Assembly: GCF_029227915.1 (NCBI RefSeq)
Contig: NC_079876.1
Span: forward strand, 17,920,001 to 17,980,000
Origin: Hydractinia symbiolongicarpus
Taxonomy: Eukaryota > Cnidaria > Hydrozoa > Anthoathecata > Hydractiniidae
Reading direction: 5' to 3'
DNA length: 60,000 nucleotides
The position numbers and the translations under genes were made by a program. The notes below the pieces were generated by a model. It was not told where the DNA came from, ran no database searches, and worked only from the letters and a program-made list of their open reading frames with translations. Of the stretch, positions 46,207 to 56,164 are shown piece by piece. Position 1 is the first letter of the stretch, and every line of letters starts with the position of its first letter.

Positions 46207-47230
46207 ATGGACCTGCAAACTTCCATGAAGTTGAGAATATTGCATCAGGAGAACGGTCTGAGTTGTTATGAGCTTGTCAAACAGTTTGCGGAGCGGACCA
46301 TTTACAGGCATGCAAAAAAAAACTATGGATGGCGCTGCCCCGTTCGATCAACAGAAATAAAACGAAGGTCGCCCTCGAAAGTTGTCTATCCGTATGGAAC
46401 GACTTATTGTCAGGACTGTGGCACAATTGCGGCGGAATGGGGTACAGTTCTCCTCGAGGAAAGTTTAAGAGACAGCAGGACTCCGCTGGGAGATAAGTAA
46501 CAGAGACATACGAGGTTGTTTGCAGAAACATGGTTACAAGTATTGTCAATGAAGGAAAAAAGGACTTTTGAGCGTGAAAGACAAATCCATTCGCACAAAT
46601 TTTGCTAGGCAACAGTTATATCTCCCGGCTGAGTACTGGACTAAGAAGCTTGGGTTTTATTTGGATGGGATTGGATTTGCGTTTAAGCCCAACCCGGCTG
46701 GAGAGGCGAGAACAGTATCAAGTATGACCTGGCGTAGGCCCAACGAGGGTCTTCCTATCACAACAAAAGGACGAAAAGAAGGCAGTGGGGGAAAGATGGC
46801 AAATTTTTTCGTTGCGATCAGTTTTGGTATGGGGTTGTCATGTGTCACCATCATGACTGGAAAATCACTGGCGATAATTTTGCAAGGTATGTTATTGATG
46901 AACAATTCCCCACCGCCTTGGCAAAGAGCGAGTCTGCGCTACCTTACAAATTTCTTCACGATGGATGTCCTAAACAAAATTCCAAAGCTGCGAGGGTGGC
47001 CTTGGAGCGCAAAGGTTATGTCATGGTCCAAATACCGGCACGCTCCCCGGATCTAAACCCGATAGGACAAAATTAAAAGAAGACGCAATGAAGCAGAACA
47101 TCACAGCAGAAACATATAAAGAGTTTGTGAATAGAATCAAGCAAACCATGTTGACAGGTATTCCATAACAAACTATTGACAACCTGATATCATCAATACC
47201 AAAAAGGTTGGCACTTGTGCAAAAGCACAA
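46207..47230 (+). pseudogene. Tc1-like transposase, frameshifted
   Basis: The N-terminal helix-turn-helix (ILHQENGLSCYELVKQF ... TIYRHAKK) is followed by a frame change near 46400-46560. Then come the first catalytic Asp region (LGFYLDGIGFAFKPNP), FLHDGCPKQNSKAAR with the second Asp in a new frame, and SPDLNPIGQN where functional relatives have SPDLNPIEN. Loss of the final acidic residue plus at least two frameshifts make it inactive. It is closely related to the frame at 55010-55516, which keeps KPNPYSEAR after the first Asp. Confidence 0.75.
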
Positions 47231-47283
47231 AGGTGCCAGAACAAAATACTAAGTTTTTAAAGATATTTAGCTGTAAAATTCTA

Positions 47284-47459
47284 TGCGTCAAAGTGCGTCA
47301 TTAATGCGTCACTCGGTTTTTCGCATGTGTTTAACTGTTAAATGGATGCGTCACATGCGTCACAACATTTTTTTTAAAAAATATATATACTATTCTTTTA
47401 AAAATTTGGATGTGACGCATTAAATTCTTTCACAGCATAGTACTATATAGTGTGACGCA
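47284..47459. repeat. Cluster of TGCGTCA/TGACGCA repeats beside the Rep-like gene
   Basis: TGCGTCA occurs at 47284, 47294, 47305, 47347 and 47356. Its inverse TGACGCA occurs at 47413 and 47453. That is seven copies in 176 bp, five direct and two inverted, with an AT-rich centre. The arrangement resembles iterons recognised by rolling-circle Rep proteins, and it lies just past the 3' end of a Rep-like gene. The functional link is inference. Confidence 0.6.
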
Positions 47460-47475
47460 TGGAACATAAGAACTT

Positions 47476-48859
47476 TTAAGTACGAACATAGTTTTTATAT
47501 ACTATACATTTTACGCATCCATGCCTTGGATAACCAGGGTGCAAAAACAAGTCTTTCGTCGATTCCTTTGGGATTTCTTCAGTGAATTTGAATTCTCGCC
47601 ACCTTGAACTCATCATATCTGTTTCGCGTTGATCTCTCTGGTTATATTTTCCAGCATGTTCAATTGAACCTTTGCTTGTAGCCAAAATTGGCAATAGAAT
47701 TGTCCCTGCCTATAACCATGTCAGTGGAAAACTGGTTTTAGGCCTTGGCAGGTGAACAGTCTGACCTTCCAACAGGAGGAGAAATTCGTCCCATGCGATT
47801 AATTCCGCTGACCACCTAAAATGATTAAGGTAGGCGAGTTCACAATCATCGAGGCCAACCCATGCGTACTTGCTGCTTGCAGGATTAACAAAACAATTAA
47901 AAATTAGTTCTATAAGGGTTCAACAAGAATGATTTTCCACAATTTGTTGGTCCTGGTAACAGGATATTGTTATTTTTCTTGCAACCACGCTTCAGCCATT
48001 CTCTCAGAGCATCAGCAAAAACATATATATTGTTTCTCAACACTTGCCTTGCACACACCAACCAAGTGCCGTTGCATCCGTCTACGCAGGCTGTGTTTGA
48101 TTTTTCTACCACAAAGTCAAGTCTACATTTTTGCTGTCGCTCGATCGCTTTAGGGGCACTGTGCGTTTTCGAAGTTACAGAAATTACTTCTGAAAGTGCC
48201 TTTGAAAACTTATTCAAAATAAAATTGAATAAGTCTGGCTGATTCTCAGCTTGTCTCTGGTTTGCCACTGACATAAGCTGAGTGTTTTTTTTTATGTTGT
48301 TTTCAACAAGAAACTTGGCAACATCACTGTACGATAAGCGTTGTTTAGCTGAAGCTTCCGGTTTTTGTACTGGACCCTCCAAACACCGGCGTTTCTTTGA
48401 ATTTTGGGAAAACCGAGTGAAACCCTGCTTCGACACTGGTGATTTGGCATTCTTTAAGTTTGGGTGATTTTTGCGGTGCAAAACTGACTCAAACGATTTA
48501 TCTTTGCAACCATAACGGTATGCAGACAAGTACCCATAGTTTTTGGATGAGAAGTTCACAGAAATCTTACGTGTCTTGTAAATGTGCTGATGAACGGGGC
48601 GCCAACGACGGGTTCCACTCAGTTTCAATGCCATGTGGTAGTGTTGATGATGCTCACCATCTGCATGAACCTCTGTACAAGTAGCCCAGTGTTCGACATT
48701 AGCCTTAGTTGTCCCTATGAAAAATGGCTCTAATACGATGTCCGTGAACGCCTTTTGATTTGGAACAACACTTATATCTGCTTTGGAGTACGTTAAAATA
48801 TACGTTCTGCAACTGTCCTTGTTCTCAAGCTCCTCATCACTATTTATATTGTTTGCCAT
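47476..48859 (-). pseudogene. HUH endonuclease-SF3 helicase Rep-like gene, broken
   Basis: The first minus-strand frame (48859-47897, 320 codons, Met start) has YILTYSKADIS, then the HUH motif in HQHYHMALKL and a catalytic-type YGYLSAYRYGCK. After a linker comes the Walker A GPTNCGKSFLL. The frame then ends at 47897, but helicase-like sequence continues in another frame (YAWVGLDDCEL near 47870, WDEFLLLLEGQ near 47785) and again at 47694-47476 (ILATSKGSIEH). So one frameshift and at least one stop break the helicase half. HUH plus SF3 is the plan of CRESS/parvovirus-like Reps and of related Rep genes found in cnidarian DNA; whether this is an old viral copy or a transposon gene is unresolved. 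The endonuclease half could still be translated. Confidence 0.7.
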
Positions 48860-49140
48860 TCTATATTAGGTTTTATACTTTATTTTATACGTTATTTTAG
48901 GCTAGGATAAGAGCTTATTTCTTGTGTTGAATTTTATTTTATTTAATTTCACTTTCGTTTTCTTCGAATTTTGGCGCCAATTTTGCTTATCATTTCACTG
49001 GATTCGTTACAGAATAGTAGTCTCATGGAAACTAGGCTCAAGTCCACGTGTGTGTGTAACAAATTCGAGTTACAGAGGCCTTGACTTTCTCTAGGTAGAA
49101 AAAGGCCACAACTCTTTTCAATTTTTTTCTTGAAATTCAG

Positions 49141-49344
49141 ACAATCCCTGTCAAAAACAATGGCAGTAAACCCTTTTTACATGTGTAGGAAGAGCAAGAT
49201 AAGTACAAAGCCCCTTTCCCCCAGTATCAATGTTCAAAAGTTGTGCTAACGCGTTTCCAAACATTGATAATGGGGGAAAGGGGGCAGGAAAGGATTATAC
49301 TGCACTTTTTGTAGCTTACTGCCAATATATTTTGACCGGGATTG
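49141..49344 (+). repeat. Right foldback block of the composite element
   Basis: Direct-orientation copy of the left block. It starts ACAATCCCTGTCAAAA, continues GGCAGTAAACCCTTTTTACA, and ends TTTTGACCGGGATTG at 49344. Confidence 0.75.
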
Positions 49345-50664
49345 TAGCTTGCAGCCTACTGAGAAAGCGATAGAAAAGCAAATGTGTTGTTTAGATTATC
49401 TGTTAGAGAAATGAATTTAGGTAAACAAGGATATTTAAGTCGTTTGCACTTTGAAAGCAAAACTTTCCCTTAAATATGAAGTGAAATATGTTTTGTCTTG
49501 CGCCTGAACATATTCCTTTTAGTAAGAATATACTCAGGGTTAGTTATGAATACCTTAAGAATATATTCAACATCGATTGTTTGTTCTAAATATAAAAAGA
49601 ATTTGGTAATAGCTATAGCATCATAGCTTTATTTTATTGAAGCATTATATCAGTTTAGGCCACGAGGATAGTGTTTGTCAAGAAAGTTACGAACTTTTTT
49701 TGAAAGAATATACTCTAAACAATACGTCAGAATATCCTTAGAAAATGTCTAAGCTTGATTGTTTGTTTTAATATAAAAATTTGAATAATGCACAAATTTA
49801 ATTAGAAATTTAACTTTTTAATTTGTATATATCTCACAAACTGAACCTTTTTTCTTTCCAAAGCAATGGGCCGTTACATGTAGCAGTATAACAACTTATA
49901 GCAAGCTTTATTTTATTAATATAGACCTGCTAAAAATACACGTGTATATCCTAATAAGAATTTTATAAACTATAAAAAGTAATTGACGTGGGTTATGTTG
50001 GTATAATAAACCTTAATGTAAACGAAGTTAAATCAATGTTTACATCTATTAAGTTACCGTGTAAAATATTATTCAATTTTTAAATTTGAAAACACTGCAT
50101 TGTTATCATGTACGGCACGTTTACGCATTGGGAGGGTTGCTGTATGCAATAGACTAAATAGCTAATTTGGTATGATGCATTACAAACTGTACATTGTGGA
50201 AATTCTGCAATAACCTTTTTTGCGTGACTTAACGATTTTTTCTAATGTATGGTATACTATTTTCCCTGGTGTACTTCTAGCATGGCAAAGCAAGTATATA
50301 GTTTTAGCAGATTTAGCTTTTTCCATAACCGTTGTTAGACACCTGCGATTGCGTTAGACCTTTTGAATTTTTATTTTATTTTGCTGCTTGACCTGCTCTT
50401 CTCTCTTTTTTTATTGCTGCACATGCTTATTTTTTTGGACGTTTTGTTTCAGCGGGTATAGATAAAAATTTAAATTACTGTGTTCTTTGTTTTTATTTGG
50501 CACCCATCATATGGAATCGATGAGAGATTCAGTGGATTCTTTCACGGGACTTCAGCTATATATATTATATTAGGATATGGTTAGAATTAGGAACATACTA
50601 TATTTTTATCTCAAAATATAAGTCAATTTATTTGCAGATACCCACGCCAATGTTCCACAACAAA
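49345..50664. other. Intergenic DNA with an imperfect direct repeat
   Basis: AGAATATACTC ... GATTGTTTGTT(C/T)TAAATATAAAAA occurs at about 49526-49605 and again, diverged, at about 49705-49785. No gene recognised. Confidence 0.4.
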
Positions 50665-50672
50665 TAGTCATG

Positions 50673-51102
50673 CTAAAGGATGTCTGTGATGATACTAACA
50701 ACGGGAAAGGTAAAACGAATGTAATCATTTGCAACCACGAAATCTGTGATTTTAGAATACATATGCCATGAGAGATAATGAGTCATGCACTTATTTGAAG
50801 TGAAACCATAGCAATGCTTTTTGTAAATGTTTTTAAAAGCCTGATGATATGGGTACACATTCACGAAAAGTTTTGCTGGCTTTGCTACACCGACTTTTTT
50901 TTAGCTTGATATTGATGTTTGTTATTCTAAATTTTGCTTGATAAAACATACTCCAATACGTTTTTGTTAATACATGTTGTGTCATCATACTTGATTTCGA
51001 CTTTTTCAGATTTGAGGGAACACATTCAATTAGCATTGGATTTTTAGGGTAAAATGTCGCCATCACAAAACAGTTCTTAACTATCATGGGTAGAACGGGC
51101 AA
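50673..51102 (-). other. Two overlapping minus-strand open frames, unrecognised
   Basis: Frames 51102-50833 and 50864-50673 overlap in different phases and give protein-like sequence (CFVMATFYPKNPMLIECVPS; TKTYWSMFYQAKFRIT; GFTSNKCMTHYLSWHMYSKI). They may be one decayed ORF with a frameshift. No family recognised. Confidence 0.25.
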
Positions 51103-51256
51103 GTCGTTTCGGAACTACCACAACCCCTTGTTATTATTGTGTACTCAATGTCATGTTGAAGATTGCAAGATAATATGTACTGATTGTAAGATTCCCAAAC
51201 ATCTCTGCCCTTCTTGCGATTTGGTTACCAATAAAGATTATCCACTTTACCATTAA
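51086..51256 (+). CDS. Small Cys-rich ORF, possible KDZ-transposase zinc-finger fragment
   Basis: A 56-residue frame with Met at 51086. It contains CTQCHVEDCKII, CTDCKIPKHLCPSCD and the end KDYPLYH. Pairs of CxxC followed by LCPSCD and P-L-x-H recall the cysteine clusters ahead of KDZ-type transposases (CDxxxHxxxPLHDR), but the frame stops there. It overlaps the antisense frames above by a few bases. Unproven; may be a truncated element. Confidence 0.3.
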   Translation: MGRTGKSFRNYHNPLLLLCTQCHVEDCKIICTDCKIPKHLCPSCDLVTNKDYPLYH

Positions 51257-52317
51257 ATTAGGTATATTAATAAACAAATTGTTAATCTGATCCGAACACA
51301 ATCAGTTGGTGTAAATGGTAAACTTATAACGATAGGTTTTTTTTAACCTCCACACCTCCACATATAAAGTACCATTCCCATACATTCAGTGCCTATCAAC
51401 CATAATAAAGTCTTGTGCCTTTTAATTCTTCTGATAAGTGTTTTGACAAGTTTTTGAGTCATGTAAAATTAAAATACAGTCGATTTTGTTTCTATGATCC
51501 TTGTTTTTAACTTCCGTAAAAAGACAAATACCATTGGAAATGGAACAATGTTTGAATTGTGGCAGCATTAATTTAAGTCTCCATTGTTTCAATAATTTCA
51601 ACTATAATTTTTCAGAAATTCTGTGTGCCAGCATGCCACTAGCGATGGAACTTAAACTGGCGCAAATATTAAAAATAAAAATGGTACGATGTTTCATATT
51701 GCAGTGTATAGCGCTAAGTTGTAGGTAAAAGTAAGAAACTACTATTCGTATGTCACAAAGAATGTCCAGAAGCTCCACGCTAAGAAATTTTAAGTATGCG
51801 CTCATTAGTTTTTGTACAATTGACAATACGGCAATATACGGAACTTCCACCTTAGTTTGCAAAACATTAATGTAGGAGAAAAATGCGAGGCAAGATTTAA
51901 AGGGAAACCTTATTCAGCTATTATCATAGCACTTAACGGTATGATTTTTGAGTAAAAGGCTTGTCCTGCTTTTTTCTAAAACTAAATCCAGCTTGTCTCC
52001 TTAACGATCAGTCAAATTATTGCTTGTTATTTTAATTTTTAAAAGGTAGGCAGACAAAGTACCCTTTCTTATAAAACTTACATTCGTAAAGAAATACGCG
52101 TAAAAAAATTAAATTCCACAATTTAGATACAGCGACAGAGTTTGACAAGTGGGAGCGCATTCACGCCGCAAAAACAGGGAAGAAAGCTATCAAGCTTGGT
52201 GAAGTATTTCATTGCAAGAAAATGACACGGCCAATTCAATTTTCGAATTGTGTTTTTTTTTAATTAAAAGGCTTTTCGTGGCATTTTAACAAGAAGATCT
52301 GAGGTATGCATTTTAAC
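51257..52317. other. Intergenic DNA
   Basis: AT-rich with several short chance frames (51501-51728 plus; 51862-51602 minus). No recognised domain. Positions 52270-52317 may be ITS2 remnant adjoining the 5.8S copy. Confidence 0.35.
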
Positions 52318-52470
52318 ACGACATTCAGACAGGCATTCTCCCTGGGTATCCAGAGAGCGCAATTTGCGTTCAAAGATTCGATGAATCACTGAATTCTGCA
52401 ATTTACACTACTTAACGCAACTGGCAACGTTCTTCATCGATGCACGAGCCAAGAGATCCACCGTTGTCAC
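52318..52470 (-). rRNA. 5.8S rRNA copy (minus strand)
   Basis: On the minus strand the 5' end reads CAACGGTGGATCTCTTGGCT, then CGTGCATCGATGAAGAACG. The 3' part is CCAGGGAGAATGCCTGTCTG. These are the conserved landmarks of eukaryotic 5.8S, and the length of about 153 is normal. It is part of a displaced rDNA fragment, so expression is doubtful. Confidence 0.9.
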
Positions 52471-52639
52471 GTTTCGTTTTTTCTCTCCTGCAAACGAGGA
52501 GTAGAAGTACTAGAAATACAAGTGTGTTAAAACAAATCCAGGTTTTTCGCATGCGAGGCCGATTAAAGTATCGTTTAAAACCTAAGTTACCTCACACGCT
52601 TAAGTACAGTTCACAGTGGTTTTGTCTAATGACAAACGG
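52471..52639 (-). other. ITS1-like spacer between 5.8S and 18S
   Basis: About 170 bases separate the 18S 3' end from the 5.8S 5' end, in the correct rDNA order on the minus strand. The spacer is short for an animal ITS1 and has no other feature. The overlapping plus-strand frame 52440-52712 is an artefact of rDNA. Confidence 0.7.
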
Positions 52640-52660
52640 TAATGATCCTTCCGCAGGTTT

Positions 52661-52697
<37 letters not shown>

Positions 52698-52784
52698 AAT
52701 GATCAATTTTGATCAACTTTTCGGCAATCCGTCACAACCTTGCGGCCACGATGGCGCCAATCCGAAGATCTCACTAAACCATTT

Positions 52785-52829
<45 letters not shown>

Positions 52830-52830
52830 A

Positions 52831-52871
<41 letters not shown>

Positions 52872-52931
52872 CTCATGATCAATAATTGCAATGACCAATC
52901 CCATCACGTCGGACTTTCAAAAGATTACCCA
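52640..52931 (-). rRNA. 18S rRNA 3' end fragment (minus strand)
   Basis: Minus-strand landmarks in order: GGGTAATCTTTTGAAAGTCC, GAGGAATTCCTAGTAAGCGC, TTGTACACACCGCCCGTCGC, GTAACAAGGTTTCCGTAGGT and the terminal GGATCATTA at 52640. Homology ends abruptly at 52931, so only the last ~290 bases of 18S are present. It is a truncated rDNA copy joined to non-rDNA. Confidence 0.92.
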
Positions 52932-53446
52932 AATATATTCTTCTTCTTCATCTTTTTCCTTGCATATCCTACAAACATTGTAGTCATTAGCCTTGGATAG
53001 AGAGTTCCAAGGCTAATGACTTACTAAGCAAGTAGATAATTACTATGATTACTCTGTGGTAGCCATGCTTCCTGGAAATATACACTTATAGGCACGAAAG
53101 CAGTGTAAACTACACCTTTTTTATAGTACAGATGATGATTATCGGAAGTAGTGTTACGCCGCTTTCTCGTAAAATTCGCGCGCTAGATTTTATCAGCTTC
53201 CGCCTGCTGGGTCACGTGTTACTGCGCATGTCCTGGATTTTGTCGGATTTCTCGGAATTTCCGAGAGGGGTAATTTTCGGGAATTCAGGATTTGGGGAAT
53301 TTCCCTTTTGTGCTTCTGCATACGAAAGAAAATAATTTCTTAAGGTAAAAGGGGAAACGATGTGACACATTTGTCACTAAACGTTTGGTCTTGTTAAAAT
53401 ATTTTAATATAATGTAACACGCTTTCCTTAATCAAAAAAGTGAGAA
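52932..53446. other. Intergenic DNA after the rDNA fragment
   Basis: Contains a local inverted repeat around 52983-53022 (TCATTAGCCTTGGA ... TCCAAGGCTAATGA) and a short frame at 53132-53335 without known domain. Confidence 0.4.
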
Positions 53447-53584
53447 ATGTCTGTAGGATTCTATTTTGAAGTTGCTGAAGAAGTGAAAGAAGACTTGTAT
53501 TGTGTCGTTTATCTTAATCTAATGAGAGATGCTGTGCAGCTTGAATGTGGCCATGGAATGTGTAGGAGATGTTTAAGAGATTAA
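53447..53584 (+). pseudogene. Truncated RING-finger (TRAF/TRIM-like) N-terminus
   Basis: A 45-residue frame contains LYCVVYLNLMRDAVQLECGH and GMCRRCLRD. That is the first half of a C3HC4 RING, with the second zinc-binding Cys changed (CVVY where CxxC is expected). It ends at a stop after the CxxC of site 2. TRAF-type rings have the same YCxxCLxLMRDAVQLxCGH form. It is likely a dead fragment of a TRAF-like gene or one exon of a broken gene. Confidence 0.6.
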
Positions 53585-54270
53585 AAAAAAATAGCGAGGA
53601 AAGGTATCAATTGTCTTATAAAATATGAACAGGTTTCATGAGCAGAAATGTGATTTATCAAAGCAAAGTAGAATAGGCTCTTCGATAAGGACGAGAGCAA
53701 GAAAGGCCAGTTATGTATAATAAAAACGTGTAAATAGTGGTGGAGAATTTTGTCAGGGCTCCTTACTTTATTTTTGTCAAATTATATCGCTAGATAACAA
53801 TTCCAGAGAAGGTGCAGATATAGAAACACTTTATAGGGTTTTGTTCTAGGGTTTTATTTCTAGTCTTGGCCTTGGAAACTGTCAAAACGGAAAAGCTTTT
53901 TAGTTAAACCATCTATATGTTAGAAAAATATTAGTATTATTTTTTGTGTCTAAAGTTTTTTAATTTGTGATGTAATTTATCGTAAATCCTAGTGTTCCAG
54001 GTCTCTTCAATTGCATTAAATTCTGCTAATACATAATTTTTTAAATCAAACCTGGTACAACCTCGCTTTCCTGTCAAGTTTGACTTCTTAACAACCTCGC
54101 ATGGAAATGCTGTTAGAATTAGGATGAATGCACAATCAACCATATTGGTTGACTATGCATTAAGTATTGTTGAAGAAAACATGTCTATTTTATCTCCAAC
54201 TTCAGAAAGGTGATATTTGCAGCTGTTAAATGTAGGAAAAAAAACCGGTAGGGTTGGCCGAATTTCTGCA

Positions 54271-54399
54271 ATTTCGTTGTCAGAGGTGAAATTCTTGGAT
54301 TTACGAAAGACCAACAACTGCGAAAGCACTTGCCAAGAGTGTTTTTATTAATCAAGAACGAAAGTTAGAGGATCGAAGACGATCAGATACCGTCCTAGT
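54271..54399 (+). rRNA. 18S rRNA central fragment, 5' part (plus strand)
   Basis: ATTTCGTTGTCAGAGGTGAA, GGATTTACGAAAGACCAACA and GATCGAAGACGATCAGATAC, ending CGTCCTAGT, correspond to the conserved middle of 18S. The fragment is interrupted by an LTR and resumes at 55883. Confidence 0.93.
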
Positions 54400-54415
54400 T
54401 GTCGTGAACGTTCTA

Positions 54416-55565
54416 CAATCCCAGACAAAATATATGTCAAAATTGTGAATTTGCCCCCCCCCTCCCCCCAATATCAGTGCTGTGACAGTGTTGTGAGCCC
54501 GGAAGAAGCTTTGATATAGGGGGAGGGGGGGATGTTATGATAGTTGTGTACTTGTTCTGAGTTTTGACGACATATTTTGTCTGGGATTGTCTGAGAAAAA
54601 TAAGACATAGCCATTTCTTTGAAGAGCTGGTTACAAGTATTTTTTTTAAGTGAAGTACCCTGGCTTTGGGAATGAAAACAACAGTCATAGAGAGGCTTTC
54701 TGCCAATACTGGTCTGCATGAATGTACATTTTAACTCTTCTATAGTCTTCAAGATCTTGATATATAATTGTAACACATTAAAAACCAAGCTGCACGGCAA
54801 TGTGATCGCTTACCAGGAACACGTTCCTTCTCAACGATACGTACAGACATCCTCAACCGATCACACAGCCAAGCAGTGCACTTGGTGTCAACTCTCATAC
54901 ATGCGTGTGTCTATACATATACATTTCTAAAGCATATACTTTCTTTATAGATGGCAAACAAAAATAATAATAAACAACAACAAAAGAAGAGAACTGTTGA
55001 TATACATGCATGTACATGCGTGTGCTTCACCAACAAGGGGGGAAGTCAGTGAAGGAGATATGTAAAATATACCCGCAATATTCAATGAGAACAATATATC
55101 GCCATGCCACTGCCACGGGCACTGAACTAAAAACAGATAAGAGAAAAAAAAATCGTGGACGCCCGCTGAAATTGACTGTACGGGACGAGCGCAAACTCAT
55201 TCGTACTCTGGTGAAACTGCGAGAAGAAACTGCAAACTTCACAGCAAAAAGAATCCAAGAAGAATCTGGTCTGACCCATGTCACTATACGAACGATTTTG
55301 AGAGTGCTGAGGAAGAACGGCTACCGCTACTTACAATCGAGAAAAAAAGGGCTCCTGACCAAAAAAGACAAAAAACTCAGAGTTGAATTTGCCTCACGTA
55401 ATATCAAAAATGGGAAACAGTTCTGGCAAAAAACAATTGCATTTTATTTCGATGGTGTTGGCTTTGCACACAAGCCGAACCCGTACAGTGAAGCACGGAG
55501 GGAGGGGATGTTATGATAGTTGTGTACTTGTTCTGAGTTTTGACGACATATTTTGTCTGGGATTG
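54416..55565 (+). mobile_element. Tc1-like element nested in the LTR
   Basis: Flanked by TA (54414-54415; 55566-55567). The left end is CAATCCCAGACAAAATAT and the right end ATATTTTGTCTGGGATTG. Its first 173 bp (54416-54588) form a foldback block ending in an extra copy of the right terminus; 54520-54588 equals 55497-55565. The layout parallels the left block of the 45398 element. C-runs and G-runs (GGGGGAGGGGGGG near 54519) pair within the block. Confidence 0.8.
55010..55516 (+). pseudogene. Tc1-like transposase, truncated after the first catalytic Asp
   Basis: A 168-codon frame: helix-turn-helix (MRVLHQQGGKSVKEICKIYP ... RTIYRHA), a GRPLKL hook-like motif, second HTH (FTAKRIQEESGLTHVTIRTI), then KKDKKLRVEFA and the first catalytic Asp in IAFYFDGVGFAHKPNP. 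It runs straight into the right terminus at about 55497, so the second Asp and the Glu/Asp are deleted. The element is a non-autonomous deletion derivative. Confidence 0.85.
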
Positions 55566-55882
55566 TAGATTCACGAATATTTAACAAGACGTGTGACTTT
55601 TCACGCAATAATTTTCTCAAACAATCGAACATAGTTCTTTCTTTTGTTATGATATATTGTATTTATGCTAAATAATGCTAAGTCATCATGACTTGTTTAT
55701 ATGAGATAAGCAAAATTTCTTGACGATTCAGCAATTCCGAAGCAGTATAAATAGGAGCTGAATTTGCTTGTAAACAGAATGAAATTTAACGGAGTATGGA
55801 ATTGAAGTTGTAACAAAGAAGAATTTAAGTAGAAGAAGCATACGAAACGAAAATTATCAAGTCAATTTATTCCACCGCAACA

Positions 55883-55917
55883 CTAGTTCTAACCATAAAC
55901 GATGTCGACTAGGGATC
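55883..55917 (+). rRNA. 18S rRNA central fragment, continuation
   Basis: CTAGTTCTAACCATAAACGA followed by TGTCGACTAGGGATC directly continues the 18S piece ending at 54399. Beyond 55917 the homology stops. A GC-richer segment to about 56120 is not recognised. Confidence 0.85.
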
Positions 55918-56164
55918 TTTAGTAGGAACCGGCTAAAACCCCGCAGAGAAACAGTCCAGTCTCATTAGTTTTTCTAGGGAGCTGGCGCGAGTCTAGGGAG
56001 TTAAGTCAAAGGAGCTCTTGGTTTGGAGCGAAAAAACGATCCTTTCTGGGAATAGATTCTCCGGCGACAACGACTCTCGCAAGTTTAAGCCACCTGGTGG
56101 TGTGACCTTGTGGCTAATCTATGCGCGGACATTTATTTATATAAGAATGTAAATAAATGGGTAT

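Larger units (their letters stand above)
45398..49344. mobile_element. 3.9-kb composite Tc1-like element with TA target duplication
   Basis: Both outer ends are flanked by TA (45396-45397 and 49345-49346). Host sequence GAGAACGCTA | GCTTGCAGCCTACTGAG is interrupted here, and the uninterrupted version is present upstream at 45303-45330 as part of a local tandem duplication. The element is bounded by two direct blocks of about 203 bp (45398-45600; 49141-49344), each with inverted ends (ATCCCGGTC-type and GACCGGGATTGT). Cargo between them: a broken Tc1-like transposase, a short-repeat cluster and a broken Rep-like gene. The 5' terminal base is mutated (TAATCCC for CAATCCC). Confidence 0.75.
54400..55882. 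mobile_element. Solo LTR inserted in the 18S fragment, itself carrying a Tc1-like element
   Basis: The insert begins TGTCGTGAACG and ends CCACCGCAACA (TG...CA). It is flanked by a 5-bp duplication CTAGT (54395-54399 and 55883-55887). Without the nested Tc1 element it is about 330 bp. A TATA-like GTATAAATAGG near 55746 suits an LTR promoter. No internal retroviral-type coding region is present, so this is a solo LTR of a retrotransposon. Confidence 0.75.

Noticed and set aside
46277-46612. Minus-strand 111-codon frame
   Set aside because: Opposite the Tc1-like transposase remnant, which matches known motifs; this frame has none.
52440-52907. Several open frames on both strands
   Set aside because: They lie in the 18S/ITS1/5.8S rRNA copy; rDNA commonly gives chance frames.
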